Below are positions 44,613 to 56,649 of a stretch of 64,000 nt of DNA, piece after piece. This DNA comes from Arabidopsis thaliana. Lineage: Eukaryota; Streptophyta; Magnoliopsida; Brassicales; Brassicaceae. The translations under genes were made by a program, and so were the position numbers. Numbering within the stretch: position 1 is the stretch's first letter; each line of letters opens with the position of its first letter. Below the pieces are notes generated by a model. It ran no database searches. It saw only the letters and a program-made list of their open reading frames with translations, and had not been told where the DNA came from. The stretch lies in contig NC_003070.9 of NCBI RefSeq assembly GCF_000001735.4, positions 8,556,001 through 8,620,000 of the forward strand, given 5' to 3'.

Positions 44613-47600
44613 ATGGCTCTTCCGCTCGGGAAGCTCACCATCCTCATCGGTGCAGGTCGGTACTTTTATAGGGTATTTCTTGTAGTGACTGTGCTCTAGT
44701 TCTCCATTGCTTTTTTATTGGTTTCGTCTATGGGTAATCGCAATTAGAGGATAAGAAGTTAGTGTTTTTCATAAACCCTTTGATCAGTGTACTTGACTGG
44801 CTCAAAGTTTAAGACTTTATTGGAGTATAGCTATTCTCTGAATACATCTGAGGAGAAGTTTATGTTTAGTTTCTCTGTGAATGCACCTACTAGTACAATT
44901 ATTGTGAACTTGCTGAGTCGATTGATTTCGTGTACATGCTTAATGTTCGTCCAAGTTACTGCAATTACTAACTATACTGTGATTTTTGCAAATGTTACTT
45001 TAAGGTCTTATTGGATCAGCATTTTCTAAAGAAGGGGGCTTACCAGATGTCTCCAATTTGGTTTCTGGTGCTTTTAAGGTATTCTAATTTCTATATTGTG
45101 CAAAAGCTTTGGCGACTTCACATGTGTATGATGCGGTTTGGCAAAATGAGGCAATGGGTTTTGTTTATGTGGACAGATGGTATTCAGGCAACTGAAACAA
45201 GACGAACCTAGCAAATCAGCTAGCAAACCCCACGATGATGTACTTGTGGCCCAGGTAAGTTTCACATTAATCTATTGGCGATGATAAGCTATCGGATGGA
45301 GCTGGATAATATAGACTTGCTGAGGACATAGATTTATCGTGAATCAATAGTTTCTTGCCTGAGCTCTATTTATTTTTGTAGGTTAACAGTCTTAGGCATG
45401 AGATACAGTTGCTGGGGTCAAACAGACCTATCACCATTGTTTCACCTTCAGGATCAGGTCCTCTGGAGTTTTTATATTTTTTTATATTGAAGTTTTGTTT
45501 TCTGTTCTGCACTAGAAATGTCAAAATTGGTTTGATATGAAACTTGAATAAAGGATTTGCACACTTAGATTTCTAGACATTGTATTTTGAAATTATATTT
45601 CAGGTTTTATTCTCTTTTGCTACTTTTCTCGCATCAAACAAGACATACTTTGTTCTGATAAGTGGCTTTTCTTTGTAGCATTTAGGAAGGCATTACATTA
45701 GAGACTTAGAGTAACACCATTCTTTGTTTACTGTTGATCTAAATTCGGAAGAAAACAGTTAACACTTTCCTTCAATGTACAGGTGGTAGAAACTATGGTT
45801 TGATCATTATCGTTGGGGTGATAGGCTACGGATATGTGTGGTGGAAGGTAATTATACTTCACCATACCCAAGCTACTGAAATTAGTTACTTCCTCATTTG
45901 AAGCGCTGTTGGCTAGTCAAGATTTTGTGTGTTTGGGAAACATTTCATGCTGTTCTCCTTGTTAATGAATTTGACTTGGTTTATTTATTTGTAGTTTCTC
46001 TCTTTTTGGAGACTTACTGCGCACTAATTTATTCTGCAACATTATCAGGGCTGGAAACTTCCAGATTTTATGTTTGCAACAAGGCGTAGCTTATCAGATG
46101 CATGTAATAATGTTGGCAACCAGATCGATGGTTTTTACTCATCACTCAAGGCAAGCTCTCGAGCACTCTTATTCACTGTTCGCTTACTTATTTGTCTTCA
46201 TTTGACCACTGAACTCTATTCTTTTCAGTTATGATGGTTTCTTTCGTGAGCGAATCCATCCAAATGATCTAGTACAATTAAGTATAATTCAAGTGCATAA
46301 GATCAATATTTTGTCTCATTTTGTTTCTGTTAGCATTTCATGACAGGGTACAAAACGAGAGTTAAGTTCAGAAATTGATATGATGGGTCGTCGTTTGGAT
46401 GCAAATACAGAAGTAATTCAAGAAACAATACAAGAGGTATGTAGATTGAATGTTGACAAAAACTTCTGTTTCACTGCAGTGTCAAGACTTTCTGATGATG
46501 ATTCTAACTGTTTTCTTTATAATATATCATAATGTTTAGGTGGCTAAGCTACAGGATGGTACATCATTTATAAAGGATGACGTTAAGGCTGTTTTCGATG
46601 CTTTTGAAAATCTGGTGAGAAAATTCATTGATTGCATATGTTCACCAGTTTGTTCTCCCTACAAAAATCCAAAAAAAACAAAACAGAGAAGTGATCTTGT
46701 GATCTTCATAATTTTCAGGCAAGCAAAGTGTGTCGTATAGAGGGAAATCAGGTAACAGTTGTAGTTGGAATTTTGTTTTGCTCATTAGGCAGTTGATTTA
46801 ATTTAAATTTCTTGGCCATCCATAAAGGATATCACACTTAGAGGAGTTGGGGCTCTGCATGCTCAGTGTCAGGAGAACCAAAGAATTCAAGAGTCCAATA
46901 AGGCATGACCCTTCTCCATTGTGCAGTTTATTTTAAAGAAAATTGCTACATATACATGTTCATCTTATTTACCCAGACTTCTTTTATAATTAGGCTTTGC
47001 CATCAACTTCATCACTGCCAGCCCTTGAGGCAGCTCCTATGGCACCCTCTTCAAAGGTAAATGACTTCAGTCTTTTATCTGGTGTCATAGAGAATTTTAA
47101 CTGTTCATCATGCTATCGGGATCATTACCGATCTTGTTCTGTTCTATTACTTACTTGTTCTGGTGTTTTGATGTAAGCAGACTCTGTCTTTACCTCCTGC
47201 TTCTCCCGATGAATCCCAGTCCCCGTCAACCCCTAATGTAGCTCAAAAGGTTTGTTCTCTCTCAAACCAGAGGTTGTTGATTAGAAACAAAATTTCGTTA
47301 TACAGAGTTCTGACATTTGTTTTGGACAGTCACGGGGCCTACTTCAGCACACTCAATCTATGTCTGGTTTGAAGGTAAAGATTTTTTTATCTCTTCCATA
47401 TCCCTTAAGTTTTGAGCATCAATATGCGTCAAACTTAACCTAATACAATTGTCTATTCATTCGGTTCTTAGGACATAAATGAAAGCTCTAGTAGCCACAA
47501 CACGTCTTCAAATGGAATATATTTTGGGGGAAACGGTGCATCAGGATCGAGTTCGGGCGTGCTTGGTAGGTTCTCAATAGCAAGAATAATGAGGACTCGT

Positions 47601-47630
47601 ACTGTGGTCAACACAGTGTCTACTAACTGA
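44613..47630 (+). CDS. DUF1664 family membrane protein (plus-strand copy)
   Basis: Fourteen exons: 44613-44655, 45005-45078, 45177-45254, 45382-45457, 45783-45847, 46049-46150, 46347-46436, 46540-46614, 46719-46751, 46828-46902, 46994-47056, 47181-47249, 47330-47374, 47472-47630, giving 348 residues. The family is plant-specific and of unknown biochemical function. The N-terminus is hydrophobic (MALPLGKLTILIGAGLIGSA). A membrane segment lies at about residues 90-108 (YGLIIIVGVIGYGYVWWK). Next comes the DUF1664 core with coiled-coil character (GTKRELSSEIDMMGRRLDAN, then VAKLQDG) to about residue 237. The tail is Ser/Pro-rich and low in complexity, ending in a basic stretch (GRFSIARIMRTRTVVN). 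Introns after exons 6 and 10 start with GC instead of GT. Probably At1g24265. Confidence 0.88.
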
Positions 47631-48450
47631 AGAGAGAGTTTGTTTTATCTAATTATTAGGATTAACAAAGAAGGGGGCATGTTGTATCTAGTAGAGTATT
47701 TGAATAGATTTTGCTTCTTATTTTTTTTTTTGACAATGCTATAAATGGTGCATAATTTTTTTAAGAATGCAGCTTATATTTGAATGGGTTTATAGGTCAC
47801 AATTAGCAGTTTGTTACTGTTTTTTTCGAATACAAGAGGTCGACGATAGTTTCTTTGATTAGGTATGTTCTGTTGAAGGAGCTTTTGGATAATGAGAAGA
47901 GGTTAAAAGTTAACTTGCAGGAACATGAGCCCAAAATCTTGCTGGAAACAACTTTCAACATGTCTAATGGCTACTATATCTCTTGCTACTATAATGGTCT
48001 TGTATCGTCCCAGTTACTTTGCTTGTTTTAAAGCATAATCACATCATAACTCTCACATTTAACTTAATAAAAGATGAGATGATGTTTCTAAAAAAAAAAA
48101 AGAAAAGAAGATGAGATGATAATGTCATAGCCAAATGGACCAGCCTTTTATTCAATACAAAAAAAAGAAGGAAAAGTAGAGACGGCCATACAAAACCATC
48201 GTCGACCTCTCTGTATAAACTGAATTACGAAAGGGCAGAGCAACATACTGATTAATTGTGACATATAATCCAATTAAATATAAGCTGCATCCCTACAAAA
48301 ATTATGCACCATTTATCACATTGTCTACACTAAGCAAGGGATCAAGCATAGACGCAGCATGATCTATTCAAATCCTCTACTAGCACTTAACCATCTCTGG
48401 CTTGCTGATCATTTGAATGATCAAACTCTCTCTTCAGTATTGACAGACGA
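47631..48450. other. Convergent 3' flanks of the DUF1664 pair
   Basis: Both transcripts end here, facing each other. The outer parts are inverted copies of one another; the middle ~300 bases are unique. The 79-codon plus-strand frame at 48359-48598 is antisense to the last exon of the minus-strand copy and was not called. Confidence 0.6.
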
Positions 48451-51241
48451 CTATTGGGGTCCAATGGAGTTAGTAGGCACTGTGTTGACCACACTTCGAG
48501 TCCTCCCTATTCTTGGTATTGAGAAAATACTAAACAGGCCAGAACTCGTGTTTCCCGTAGTTTCTCCAGAATGTGTTCCATTTTCGCTTATCTCCTGAGA
48601 CCCAAGTTTATAAAAGATAGTTTCAGGTTAGGTTTGACCCATACTGATGTTTGAGACTTGAGGGAAAGGGAAGAGGGAAATAATATTTACCTTCAAACCA
48701 GACATAGATTGAGTGTGCTGAAGTGGACCACGTGACTGCCCAAATGTAATGTCAGTATTCACTCAAACCAAGTTCAGTTTCTAATCCAAAACTCTAGTTT
48801 GAGATAGAACAAACCTGTTGAGCTCCATTAGAAGTTGAAGGCGACTGAGATTCACGGGGAGAAGCAGGAGGCAAAGACAAAGTCTGCTAACATTAAAACA
48901 CCACAGAGGAATAAGCAATAGAACGGAACAAGAGGTAACAATCCCAATAACGTGATAAACAGTTGAAAATCATTGTGAGACCAGTTTAGTCATTTACCCT
49001 TGACGATGGTGTCATAGGAGCTGCCTCAAGGGCTGGCACTGCTGAAGTTGATGGTAAAGCCTATACACAATAGAAGTTGGGGTAAATAAGATAAAATTGT
49101 AGATTATGTAGCCAATTTCCTAAAATGCACTGCACAATGGAGAAGCATCATGCCTTATTGGACTCTTGAATTCTTTTGTTCTCCCGAACCTGAGCATGCA
49201 GCGCCCCGACTCCTTTAAGTGTAATATCCTTTATGAATGGCCAAAAAATCAATTTCGATCAACAAATGCCTAATGAGGAATAATTTCCAACAACAGCTGT
49301 GAAGTTTTGTACCTGATTTCCCTCAATACGATAGACTTTGCTTGCCTGGAAAACAAAGATCACCAGGTCATCATCTCTCTTTATTTTTTTTAGGGAGAAC
49401 AAACAGGTGAATGTATATGCAGTTTACTCAATTTTCTTACCAGATTTTCAACAGCATCGAAAACAAACTTAACGTCATCCTTAATATTTTCCGTACCTCT
49501 TTGTAGTTCCATCACCTAAACAATTAAATAAATTATCAAGATAACATTTAGAATTATCAGAAAGCCCTTGACAACGCAGTGAAACACAAGTGTTTGTGCA
49601 CATTCATCTAACATACCTCTCGTCCTGTATCTTGAATAATTTCTGTATTAGCATCCAAACTACGACCCATCCCGTCAATTTTTGAACTTAACTCTTTTTT
49701 GGTACCCTGTCATGAAATGTTAACAGCAACAAAATGAGACAAAATACTGATGTTCTGCAACTAAATTAAATACAGGTACTTTATCATTTGGATGAATTAG
49801 GCTCACAAAAGGAACTATCATAACTAATATGGGAAGTAAGAACTTGCCGAGAGTGATGTGTAAAAACCATCGATCTGGCTGCCAACACTATTACATGCAT
49901 CTGATAAGCTGCGCCTTGTTGCAAACATAAGATCCGGAAGTTTCCAGCCCTGAGAATGTTGCAGAATAAACCAGTTCCCAGTAAGGTTTTTTAAAAAGGG
50001 AAAATAACTACAAACAAATAAACCAGGTCTAACTTACAAACAAACAAGCCAGGTCAAATTAATTGGCAAGGAAAACAGTTAAATTGTTTTCCAAAATACA
50101 AAATCTAGACTAGCCAATAGCACTCTAATCGAGTAAGTAAGAAGCTCAAGCATGGTGAAATATTATTACCTTCCACCATACATATCCGTAGCCTATCACC
50201 CCAATTATAATGATGTAACCATACTTTTTACCACCTGGAAAATTGTAAGGAAATTGTTAAAATGGAGCAGAAAGGAATACAAAACTTCCAACATTAAATC
50301 TCTAGAGGACCTGATCCTGCTGTGGTAACAATAGTGATAGGTCTGTTTGAAGAAAGCAAGCTCAATTCATGCCTAAGACTGTTAACCTACAAGAAAAAAT
50401 AGAGATAAGACAAGTAAATCTAAGTCCAAGTCCTCCACAAATGTATCTTATCCAGCTAAATTTAATAACCTATCCACATAAATAAGTAGCTTAATATCAA
50501 TCAAAACCTGGGCCATTAGTGTATCATTGCGGGGCTTGCTGGCTGATTTGGCAGGTTCTTCTTGCTTCAGCTGCCTAAATACCATCTATCAAGAGAAATA
50601 AACCATTACTCCATTTATAAATAAACATCATAAATACAAGCTTTTGCACAACATAGAACTTAGAATACCTTAAGAGCACCGGAGACAAAACTCGAGACAT
50701 CTGGTAAACTCCCTTCTTTAGCAAGTACTGACCCAACAAGACCTAACGTAAAAGCAAGTGAATTGAACATTAAGCATATGTACTAAAATTAATCGAAACA
50801 GTAAGACATTAAAGGGTAAATTCATCATCTTTGGTGCATTCACAACGAAATTAAACATAAACTAGTCTCCAATAACGCTGAATAATCTCCCCTAACACAT
50901 ACAAGAGAGTAAAAACTGTTCCTTTGTTCAATTTCTGATTGGTCGAAGAAACAGATGAAAACCAAAAGTGAAGCACACTAAAAAAATATCAAAAGACTTG
51001 AAATTTGAGCTGAAGAAGATTCGATGATTGAAAGACAGTGAAGCAACAGTGATCATTATAAAAGGGTTTATCAAAAACCCTAATTTCTCATCCTCTAAAT
51101 GCAATTCCCCATCTACGAAACAAATGAGAACCCGAGAGAGGAGTACGAGCACCGATCAATTAATCACTAAAAAAGAAAACCCCCACAAGAGTACTGACCT
51201 GCACCGATGAGGATGGTGAGCTTCCCGAGAGGAATAGCCAT
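48451..51241 (-). CDS. DUF1664 family membrane protein (minus-strand copy)
   Basis: Fourteen exons: 51241-51199, 50742-50669, 50585-50508, 50386-50311, 50234-50170, 49949-49848, 49706-49617, 49515-49441, 49345-49313, 49228-49154, 49060-48998, 48883-48815, 48735-48691, 48594-48451, giving 343 residues. Exons 1-13 match the plus-strand copy in length and phase. The same parts are seen: hydrophobic start (MAIPLGKLTILIGAGLVGSV), membrane segment (YGYIIIIGVIGYGYVWWK), coiled-coil core and Ser/Pro tail. Changes concentrate in the last exon, which is five codons shorter in total and ends PTNSIGPQ. The GC splice donors after exons 6 (TCG|GCAAGT) and 10 (AAG|GCATGA) are kept. Both copies are open and look functional. 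Probably At1g24267. Confidence 0.88.
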
Positions 51242-52122
51242 GGAAGACGAAAACTCAATCCGGCGAGCTTGTACGACGAAGGATTAAGATATAAGAAGAA
51301 GACGCATGAGAAGATCTAAGAGAGAATTGGTAGAAGAGAGCAGCGGGAAGGTGCCGGCGTTAAAGATGATGCACTCTTGCGACGACGGAGATAGAGAGAG
51401 AGAGAAAGAGAGGCGGAGAGGAGAGAGAATAGAGAATAGAGAGACTCAAAATTGTTTTGTCGAAGGGACAGTGTTGTGTTCCTCAAGTGACTTGACATAC
51501 AATACTTTTATTTTATTAATTTTCTTATTGGGCCTAGAAAAAGGCCTTAGAATATGCTCTAAGAAGATGCCCATGAGGCATAAGGTTATTGAGATTTGAG
51601 ACTTTGACCAATTCGAGATAACAAAACAACTTGAGAGGCTGAGAGCAGACCACACATGACATTACAAAGGCGTTTTTGCTAGAGTTATAAGCTTCAAGAA
51701 GTTGTCCTAGTAATTAATAGTTTGTTTCATCTATTCCACATACATATGATAGGTCGCAAATGTATTATTAACCGTCGACGTCCTGTGCCTATCTACCTCA
51801 TAAGATGCTCGAGTTTCGATAGATCTTCTTCATTTTTATACCACCAAAAGGACCAAATCTTCACCGGAAAAAAAGCAATACAAGTCCGAAATAGAGTAAC
51901 ATGAATACATGATAGGAAAAGTGTTTCCTTCCCCAAAATATCTAAACGAGACTCTCTTTGGACTTTTTCGAAGTGCCTAATCAAACAAAGACACATCTCT
52001 TTTGGCCCACCTTCCGAAACTAAGACATATTCAAACATACACTCTTCTTTTGAGGTTGTTACCACCAACCCAAAAGAAGAAAGAATATGCAAAACCTGAT
52101 GCAAAATAGCACAGTTTTTCAA
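51242..52122. other. Leader of the minus-strand DUF1664 gene and spacer
   Basis: A GA-rich leader (51380-51450, GAGAGAGAGAGAAAGAGAGG) upstream of the DUF1664 start would be CT-rich in the transcript. The remainder to 52122 includes the 3' flank of the small gene at 52123. Open frames here are short and without domains. Confidence 0.5.
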
Positions 52123-52581
52123 CTAGCTAACCAATAACCATATACTCTTATTTTGAGGTTGTTCTTCCGATATCTCTATCTTCTTAGCTCTCTTCTTGTT
52201 TTTCTTGGAAGTGTGGGAAGCAGAGATCTCGTCCCTGGTGAGATGATCTTCAAAGGCTTCTATGATCTGGTTGATGAGCTCACGGTTAGACGAAGAATCC
52301 CATTTAGACCAGTAACTTGTGTAGCAATCAAAACATTGACAGTCAAGCAGAGGAGCTTTATGGCTTCTCTTCTTCTTGCAAGATACGACGTTAGTGGTGT
52401 TGAGTGACCTGGTGATTAAGTAAGCAAGAACTTCCAGATCTTCGGCGGAGAGAACCGAGACTAGAACTAGAATCGCACTCTGGAGAAGCTTAAAGACAGA
52501 AAGAGAGTCATCTCCATTCGAAGAAGAAGAAGATGGAAGAGGAGGAGATGGGTGCACTTTACCTTTCTTCATTACTTTCAT
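52123..52581 (-). CDS. Small plant protein with Cys-rich CxCxxCYTSYW motif
   Basis: An intronless frame of 152 residues from the ATG at 52581. The same frame stays open up to 52743, but the extra 54 codons are low-complexity and the MKVMKKGKVHPSPPLP start is a better beginning. After a Ser-rich linker comes a hydrophobic stretch (LLQSAILVLVSVLSAEDLEV, about residues 31-50). Then follow a basic CKKKRSHK segment, the motif DCQCFDCYTSYWSKWD (about 79-95) and ELINQIIEAFEDHL. The C-terminus is Lys-rich. The paired Cys residues suggest metal binding, but I do not know a function. Probably At1g24270, which I recall as hypothetical. Confidence 0.75.
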   Translation of the reverse strand: MKVMKKGKVHPSPPLPSSSSSNGDDSLSVFKLLQSAILVLVSVLSAEDLEVLAYLITRSLNTTNVVSCKKKRSHKAPLLDCQCFDCYTSYWSKWDSSSNRELINQIIEAFEDHLTRDEISASHTSKKNKKRAKKIEISEEQPQNKSIWLLVS

Positions 52582-53494
52582 GGCTGATTTTGAGGAATCT
52601 TTCTTTTCTAGATAGAGAGAGAGAGAGAAGCAGAGGAGAGAGTTTTCTTTGCTGCGATTATTGTTTCTTTCCTTAATGGCTTTCGCAGATAAGAGGAAAC
52701 AGAGTATAGAGCCTTTTTTCATGTTTATGTATTTCACCCTCATTAATCATTATTATGTCTCTCGCTCATCATATACATGCATGATTTTTTTTTTTTTTTT
52801 AACAAATTCAATCAATTCACAAATGAGCTAAATCACAATAGCTCCAGCGAAAATGCATGATTTTTAAAATGCTTCTTTCAATGATATAGTTTTATTGTAA
52901 TGGAAAAATATTTAGCAAATAGATTATAAACTTACATGAGACAAGTATAAATAATTATTATAAACTTATTAAGTTTAAGATCAAGGCTTTTGTGCAATGT
53001 ATCAATGAATGTTAGATGTGATATGATGAAAGCAATGTTTTAAACACATACATAGTCATTGATCGGAATGTGTGTTATTAGAAATGCATGCCTAAGCCGA
53101 TAGGGTTATCTATGTTTGGTCTTGGACATTATAGCCAAATTTCGAATCTAATTCTTCCAATATATATTTTTTTTTTTTTGCTTAGGGCCACTACTAGTAT
53201 TGCTTATCAATTTTAAGAGCTCATGAAAATGCAACAATATAGTAGTTGCAAATCCTTGTTTCAAGAGAAATCAAAGGGCCACTTGTGAATTGAATAATAA
53301 TAATATTTGCAAATAACCTTTCACTAAACCATACCAACAAAACCACACAGATTTGGCAAAGACATAACCTTTGGGAGACGTGAAAAGGCTCAAAATTTGA
53401 CAATTGTCCTTACAAATTCGCTCATTAGTGCAATTGTGAGATTTGTTTGCATCCAAATCCAATTCATAACTCACACTCGTCTCAAATTCGAAAA
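52582..53494. other. Spacer between the small Cys-rich gene and G6PD3
   Basis: The two genes diverge, so both promoters lie here. A poly-T run is at about 52782-52800 and another at about 53169-53180. No coding region or RNA gene was seen. Confidence 0.5.
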
Positions 53495-56383
53495 ATGTCG
53501 TCTCTCTCCTGCCCTACCTACCGCTCCCGCACTTCGTCTTCGTCTCCTTTCTTGTCGAATCATCATCATTCTTCGCTGATCAATGTTGTTGACCCACGCC
53601 GCTCACTCTCCTTCCACTACGCTTCTCCTCAGGGGCTTAATCTAGCTGAGCTCTGTGTTGTTAGATCGCAGAGGAGGTCCGTTCAGAGTTCTGTTGTCGT
53701 GCAAGATGGTAACTTTAATTGGATTCTCAATTGGGTTTTCTTCTTTATGCCTTGCTTTGCCGGTAACTTGAAAGCTTGTATATATAGGATTGAATCCTGT
53801 AGTTCAGCTTGGTTTTAGATAGATTTTCTTATAGAAAGTATCCGACTTTAGACAAAACATTGCATGTAATGAATGTTCTCTAATGCGCTTACAATTGTGT
53901 GTTTAGGATCAGTAGCCACCGAGTCAAGCTCGTCCGAGGAGGCGAAAGATGTAGGGGTGTTAACGATTCCTTCACTTGAAGCTGACAAGGTTGTAGCAGA
54001 GTCTGATGGCGGTGAACAACTTTCAACAGTTAGTATCACGGTGGTGGGAGCTTCTGGTGATCTTGCCAAGAAGAAAATATTCCCAGCTCTTTTCGCACTT
54101 TACTATGAAGGCTGTCTTCCTGAGGTATAAATAACTTCTTCTATCTTTCTCTCTTTCTGATGATTGATTGTTATATTGATTGATGTGGTAAGCTGTTTTT
54201 GGTCGCAGCATTTTACCATTTTTGGCTATGCAAGGAGTAAGATGACAGATGCTGAACTTAGAGTTATGGTCAGCAAAACATTGACATGTAGAATTGATAA
54301 GAGGTGAATAATTATTGTAGCTTTTAAAACCACCAAGACATTAGTCCTTATGGTTTCTTTCCCTTGGTACTTTGTCAGAGATGGGTTGTTTAACATTTAA
54401 CTGTGATGGTTCAGGGCAAACTGCGGTGAAAAGATGGAAGAGTTTCTCAAGAGATGTTTTTACCATTCGGGTCAGTATGATTCTCAGGAACATTTTGTTG
54501 CATTGGACGAGAAGCTCAAGGAGCATGAGGTATTGATGTTTTCCTCAGCTTATTGTTTTTTTCTGCATTCCTCATGAATTCCTTGCAACCACATTGCATC
54601 ATTGCCTCATTTTTCTGAAGGCTAATTGAGGTCATGAGTTACCTTGGTAGGTGTAAGGTGATATGCTGTAGATTATGGCCTGAATACAGAATTAGGAAAA
54701 CTATTGTTGTTTCTGAAAAATTAGTAAAAACTAGAAAACTTTGGTCTTCTTACATTTTTTCTTTCTTATTTGCCCTTATCCATCACATAACTATTTGCAG
54801 GGTGGAAGACTTTCGAACCGTCTTTTCTATCTTTCAATCCCTCCAAATATCTTTGTTGACGCGGTGAAATGTGCAAGCTCATCTGCTTCATCTGTCAATG
54901 GATGGACTAGGGTCATTGTCGAGAAACCTTTTGGCCGGGACTCCAAAACCTCGGCTGCATTAACAAAGTCTCTTAAGCAGTACCTGGAGGAAGACCAAAT
55001 ATTTAGGTGGAGAGATCGTGTTTATGTTATTGTAAATTTTAGTGATGATGGTTTAAGATACCTTGCTGATACGAAAAGTTGATTTTTACAGGATAGACCA
55101 TTACTTAGGGAAGGAGCTGGTTGAGAACTTGTCGGTTCTTCGATTCTCAAATCTTATATTTGAACCGCTATGGTCAAGGCAGTATATAAGGAACGTGCAA
55201 TTCATTTTTTCTGAGGATTTCGGCACTGAAGGACGCGGAGGGTAATCCTTGTTGTCCTCTGTCTAATATTTTATTTCTCATGTGTGTTGAAGCCTATGTT
55301 TTGACACTTTTCTACTCTTCAAATCCAGGTACTTCGACAATTACGGAATAATAAGAGATATAATGCAGAATCATCTGCTTCAGATATTAGCTCTTTTCGC
55401 CATGGAAACACCTGTGAGTTTGGATGCAGAGGATATCAGAAATGAAAAGGTCTCCTATTGTTCCCTTTCTTATAATTTTGTTGATTTCAAGGCAGTATTT
55501 TGAGGTCCTCGCATTAATTCAGGTAAAGGTACTACGTTCAATGAGACCAATAAAACTTGAAGATGTGGTGATAGGACAGTACAAGAGCCACAGCATAGGA
55601 GGAGTCACTTATCCAAGCTATACTGATGATAAAACTGTGCCAAAAGGTAGTCTGACCCCGACATTTGCAGCTGCTGCACTCTTCATCGACAATGCAAGAT
55701 GGGATGGTGTACCTTTTCTAATGAAAGCTGGGAAAGCACTAAACACCCGAAGGTACCAAACTTTGGAATTTTTTTTGCAAATTTTCTGGTTTGCTTGTAA
55801 TAATATAAATATATCTATTGAAACAGTGCGGAGATAAGAGTCCAGTTCAGGCATGTGCCTGGAAATTTATATAACCGGAATTCTGGTACTGATCGTGATC
55901 AGACCACAAATGAGCTTGTCATCCGCGTCCAACCTGATGAAGCTATCTATTTGAAAATCAACAACAAGGTCCCTGGTTTAGGAATGAGATTAGATCAGAG
56001 TAACTTAAATCTTCTCTATTCAGCAAGGTAAGCTAAGAAATAATAAAGACAAGCTGTGGTGTTGTTTTGTATATGTAATCCTTATGTTCTTTTTTGCTTA
56101 TATCTAGTTTCACATAACTTTTTTCTGTTGAAGGTATTCAAAGGAGATTCCAGATGCATATGAGAGGCTTTTGTTAGATGCGATCGAAGGTGAACGCAGA
56201 TTGTTCATAAGAAGCGATGAACTTGACGCTGCTTGGGCGCTTTTCACTCCATTGCTCAAAGAGATAGAAGAAAAGAAGACAACCCCAGAATTCTATCCTT
56301 ACGGCAGTCGTGGTCCAGTCGGTGCCCATTATCTAGCCGCAAAACACAAGGTCCAATGGGGAGACCTAAGTCTTGATCAGTGA
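53495..56383 (+). CDS. G6PD3: Glucose-6-phosphate 1-dehydrogenase, plastidic (G6PD3)
   Basis: Ten exons: 53495-53708, 53907-54124, 54209-54303, 54415-54529, 54801-55006, 55092-55241, 55329-55449, 55523-55752, 55827-56027, 56134-56383, giving 599 residues, the known G6PD3 length. It catalyses the first step of the oxidative pentose phosphate pathway, making NADPH and 6-phosphogluconolactone. Residues 1 to about 70 are a Ser-rich plastid transit peptide ([20 protein letters not shown]). The NADP-binding motif is [10 protein letters not shown] (near 120), the substrate/active site is RIDHYLGKE in exons 5-6, and the EKPFG motif precedes it. The redox pair of plastid isoforms is present as CRIDKRANC at the exon 3-4 junction, so thioredoxin control is expected. 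It ends SLDQ with no peroxisomal signal. Assignment among P2-type isoforms rests on length and gene order. Confidence 0.96.
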
Positions 56384-56649
56384 AAGAGTGGAAGAACATT
56401 TTTTGTTCATAGATTCACGTCTTAGAATTTTCATTATTTGTGTGGTTTATGGAAACTTTCTTTCGCTTTCAGAGATAGGAGTGAGTTTTGTTCGATTTTG
56501 TATCTGGAATAATAAGTAAGAACTACCCTATTCTTGCCACCCTTTTTGCTTTCAATAAAGGAAACACAAATTTAAGTGTAGCCTCTGCAAAGACTTGAAC
56601 AACATGATCCTCTATACATCACATACCAAAAAGAGAGAAAAAATACTGG

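Larger units (their letters stand above)
44600..51241. repeat. Tail-to-tail inverted gene duplication (two DUF1664 genes)
   Basis: The plus-strand gene at 44613-47630 and the minus-strand gene at 48451-51241 have the same 14 exons; the first 13 have identical lengths. Similarity continues into the 3' flanks: AAATGGTGCATAATTTTT near 47747 and its inverse near 48297, and GAGGTCGACGAT near 47837 and its inverse near 48200. The arms are separated by only about 0.3 kb around 47.87-48.17 kb. Confidence 0.92.

Noticed and set aside
52582-52743. 54-codon upstream extension of the small Cys-rich protein
   Set aside because: Low-complexity Ser/Asn/Lys composition; the downstream ATG gives a cleaner start.
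53447-53494. Upstream extension of the G6PD3 frame
   Set aside because: It begins at TTG, not ATG; the ATG at 53495 starts a typical transit peptide and gives the known length.
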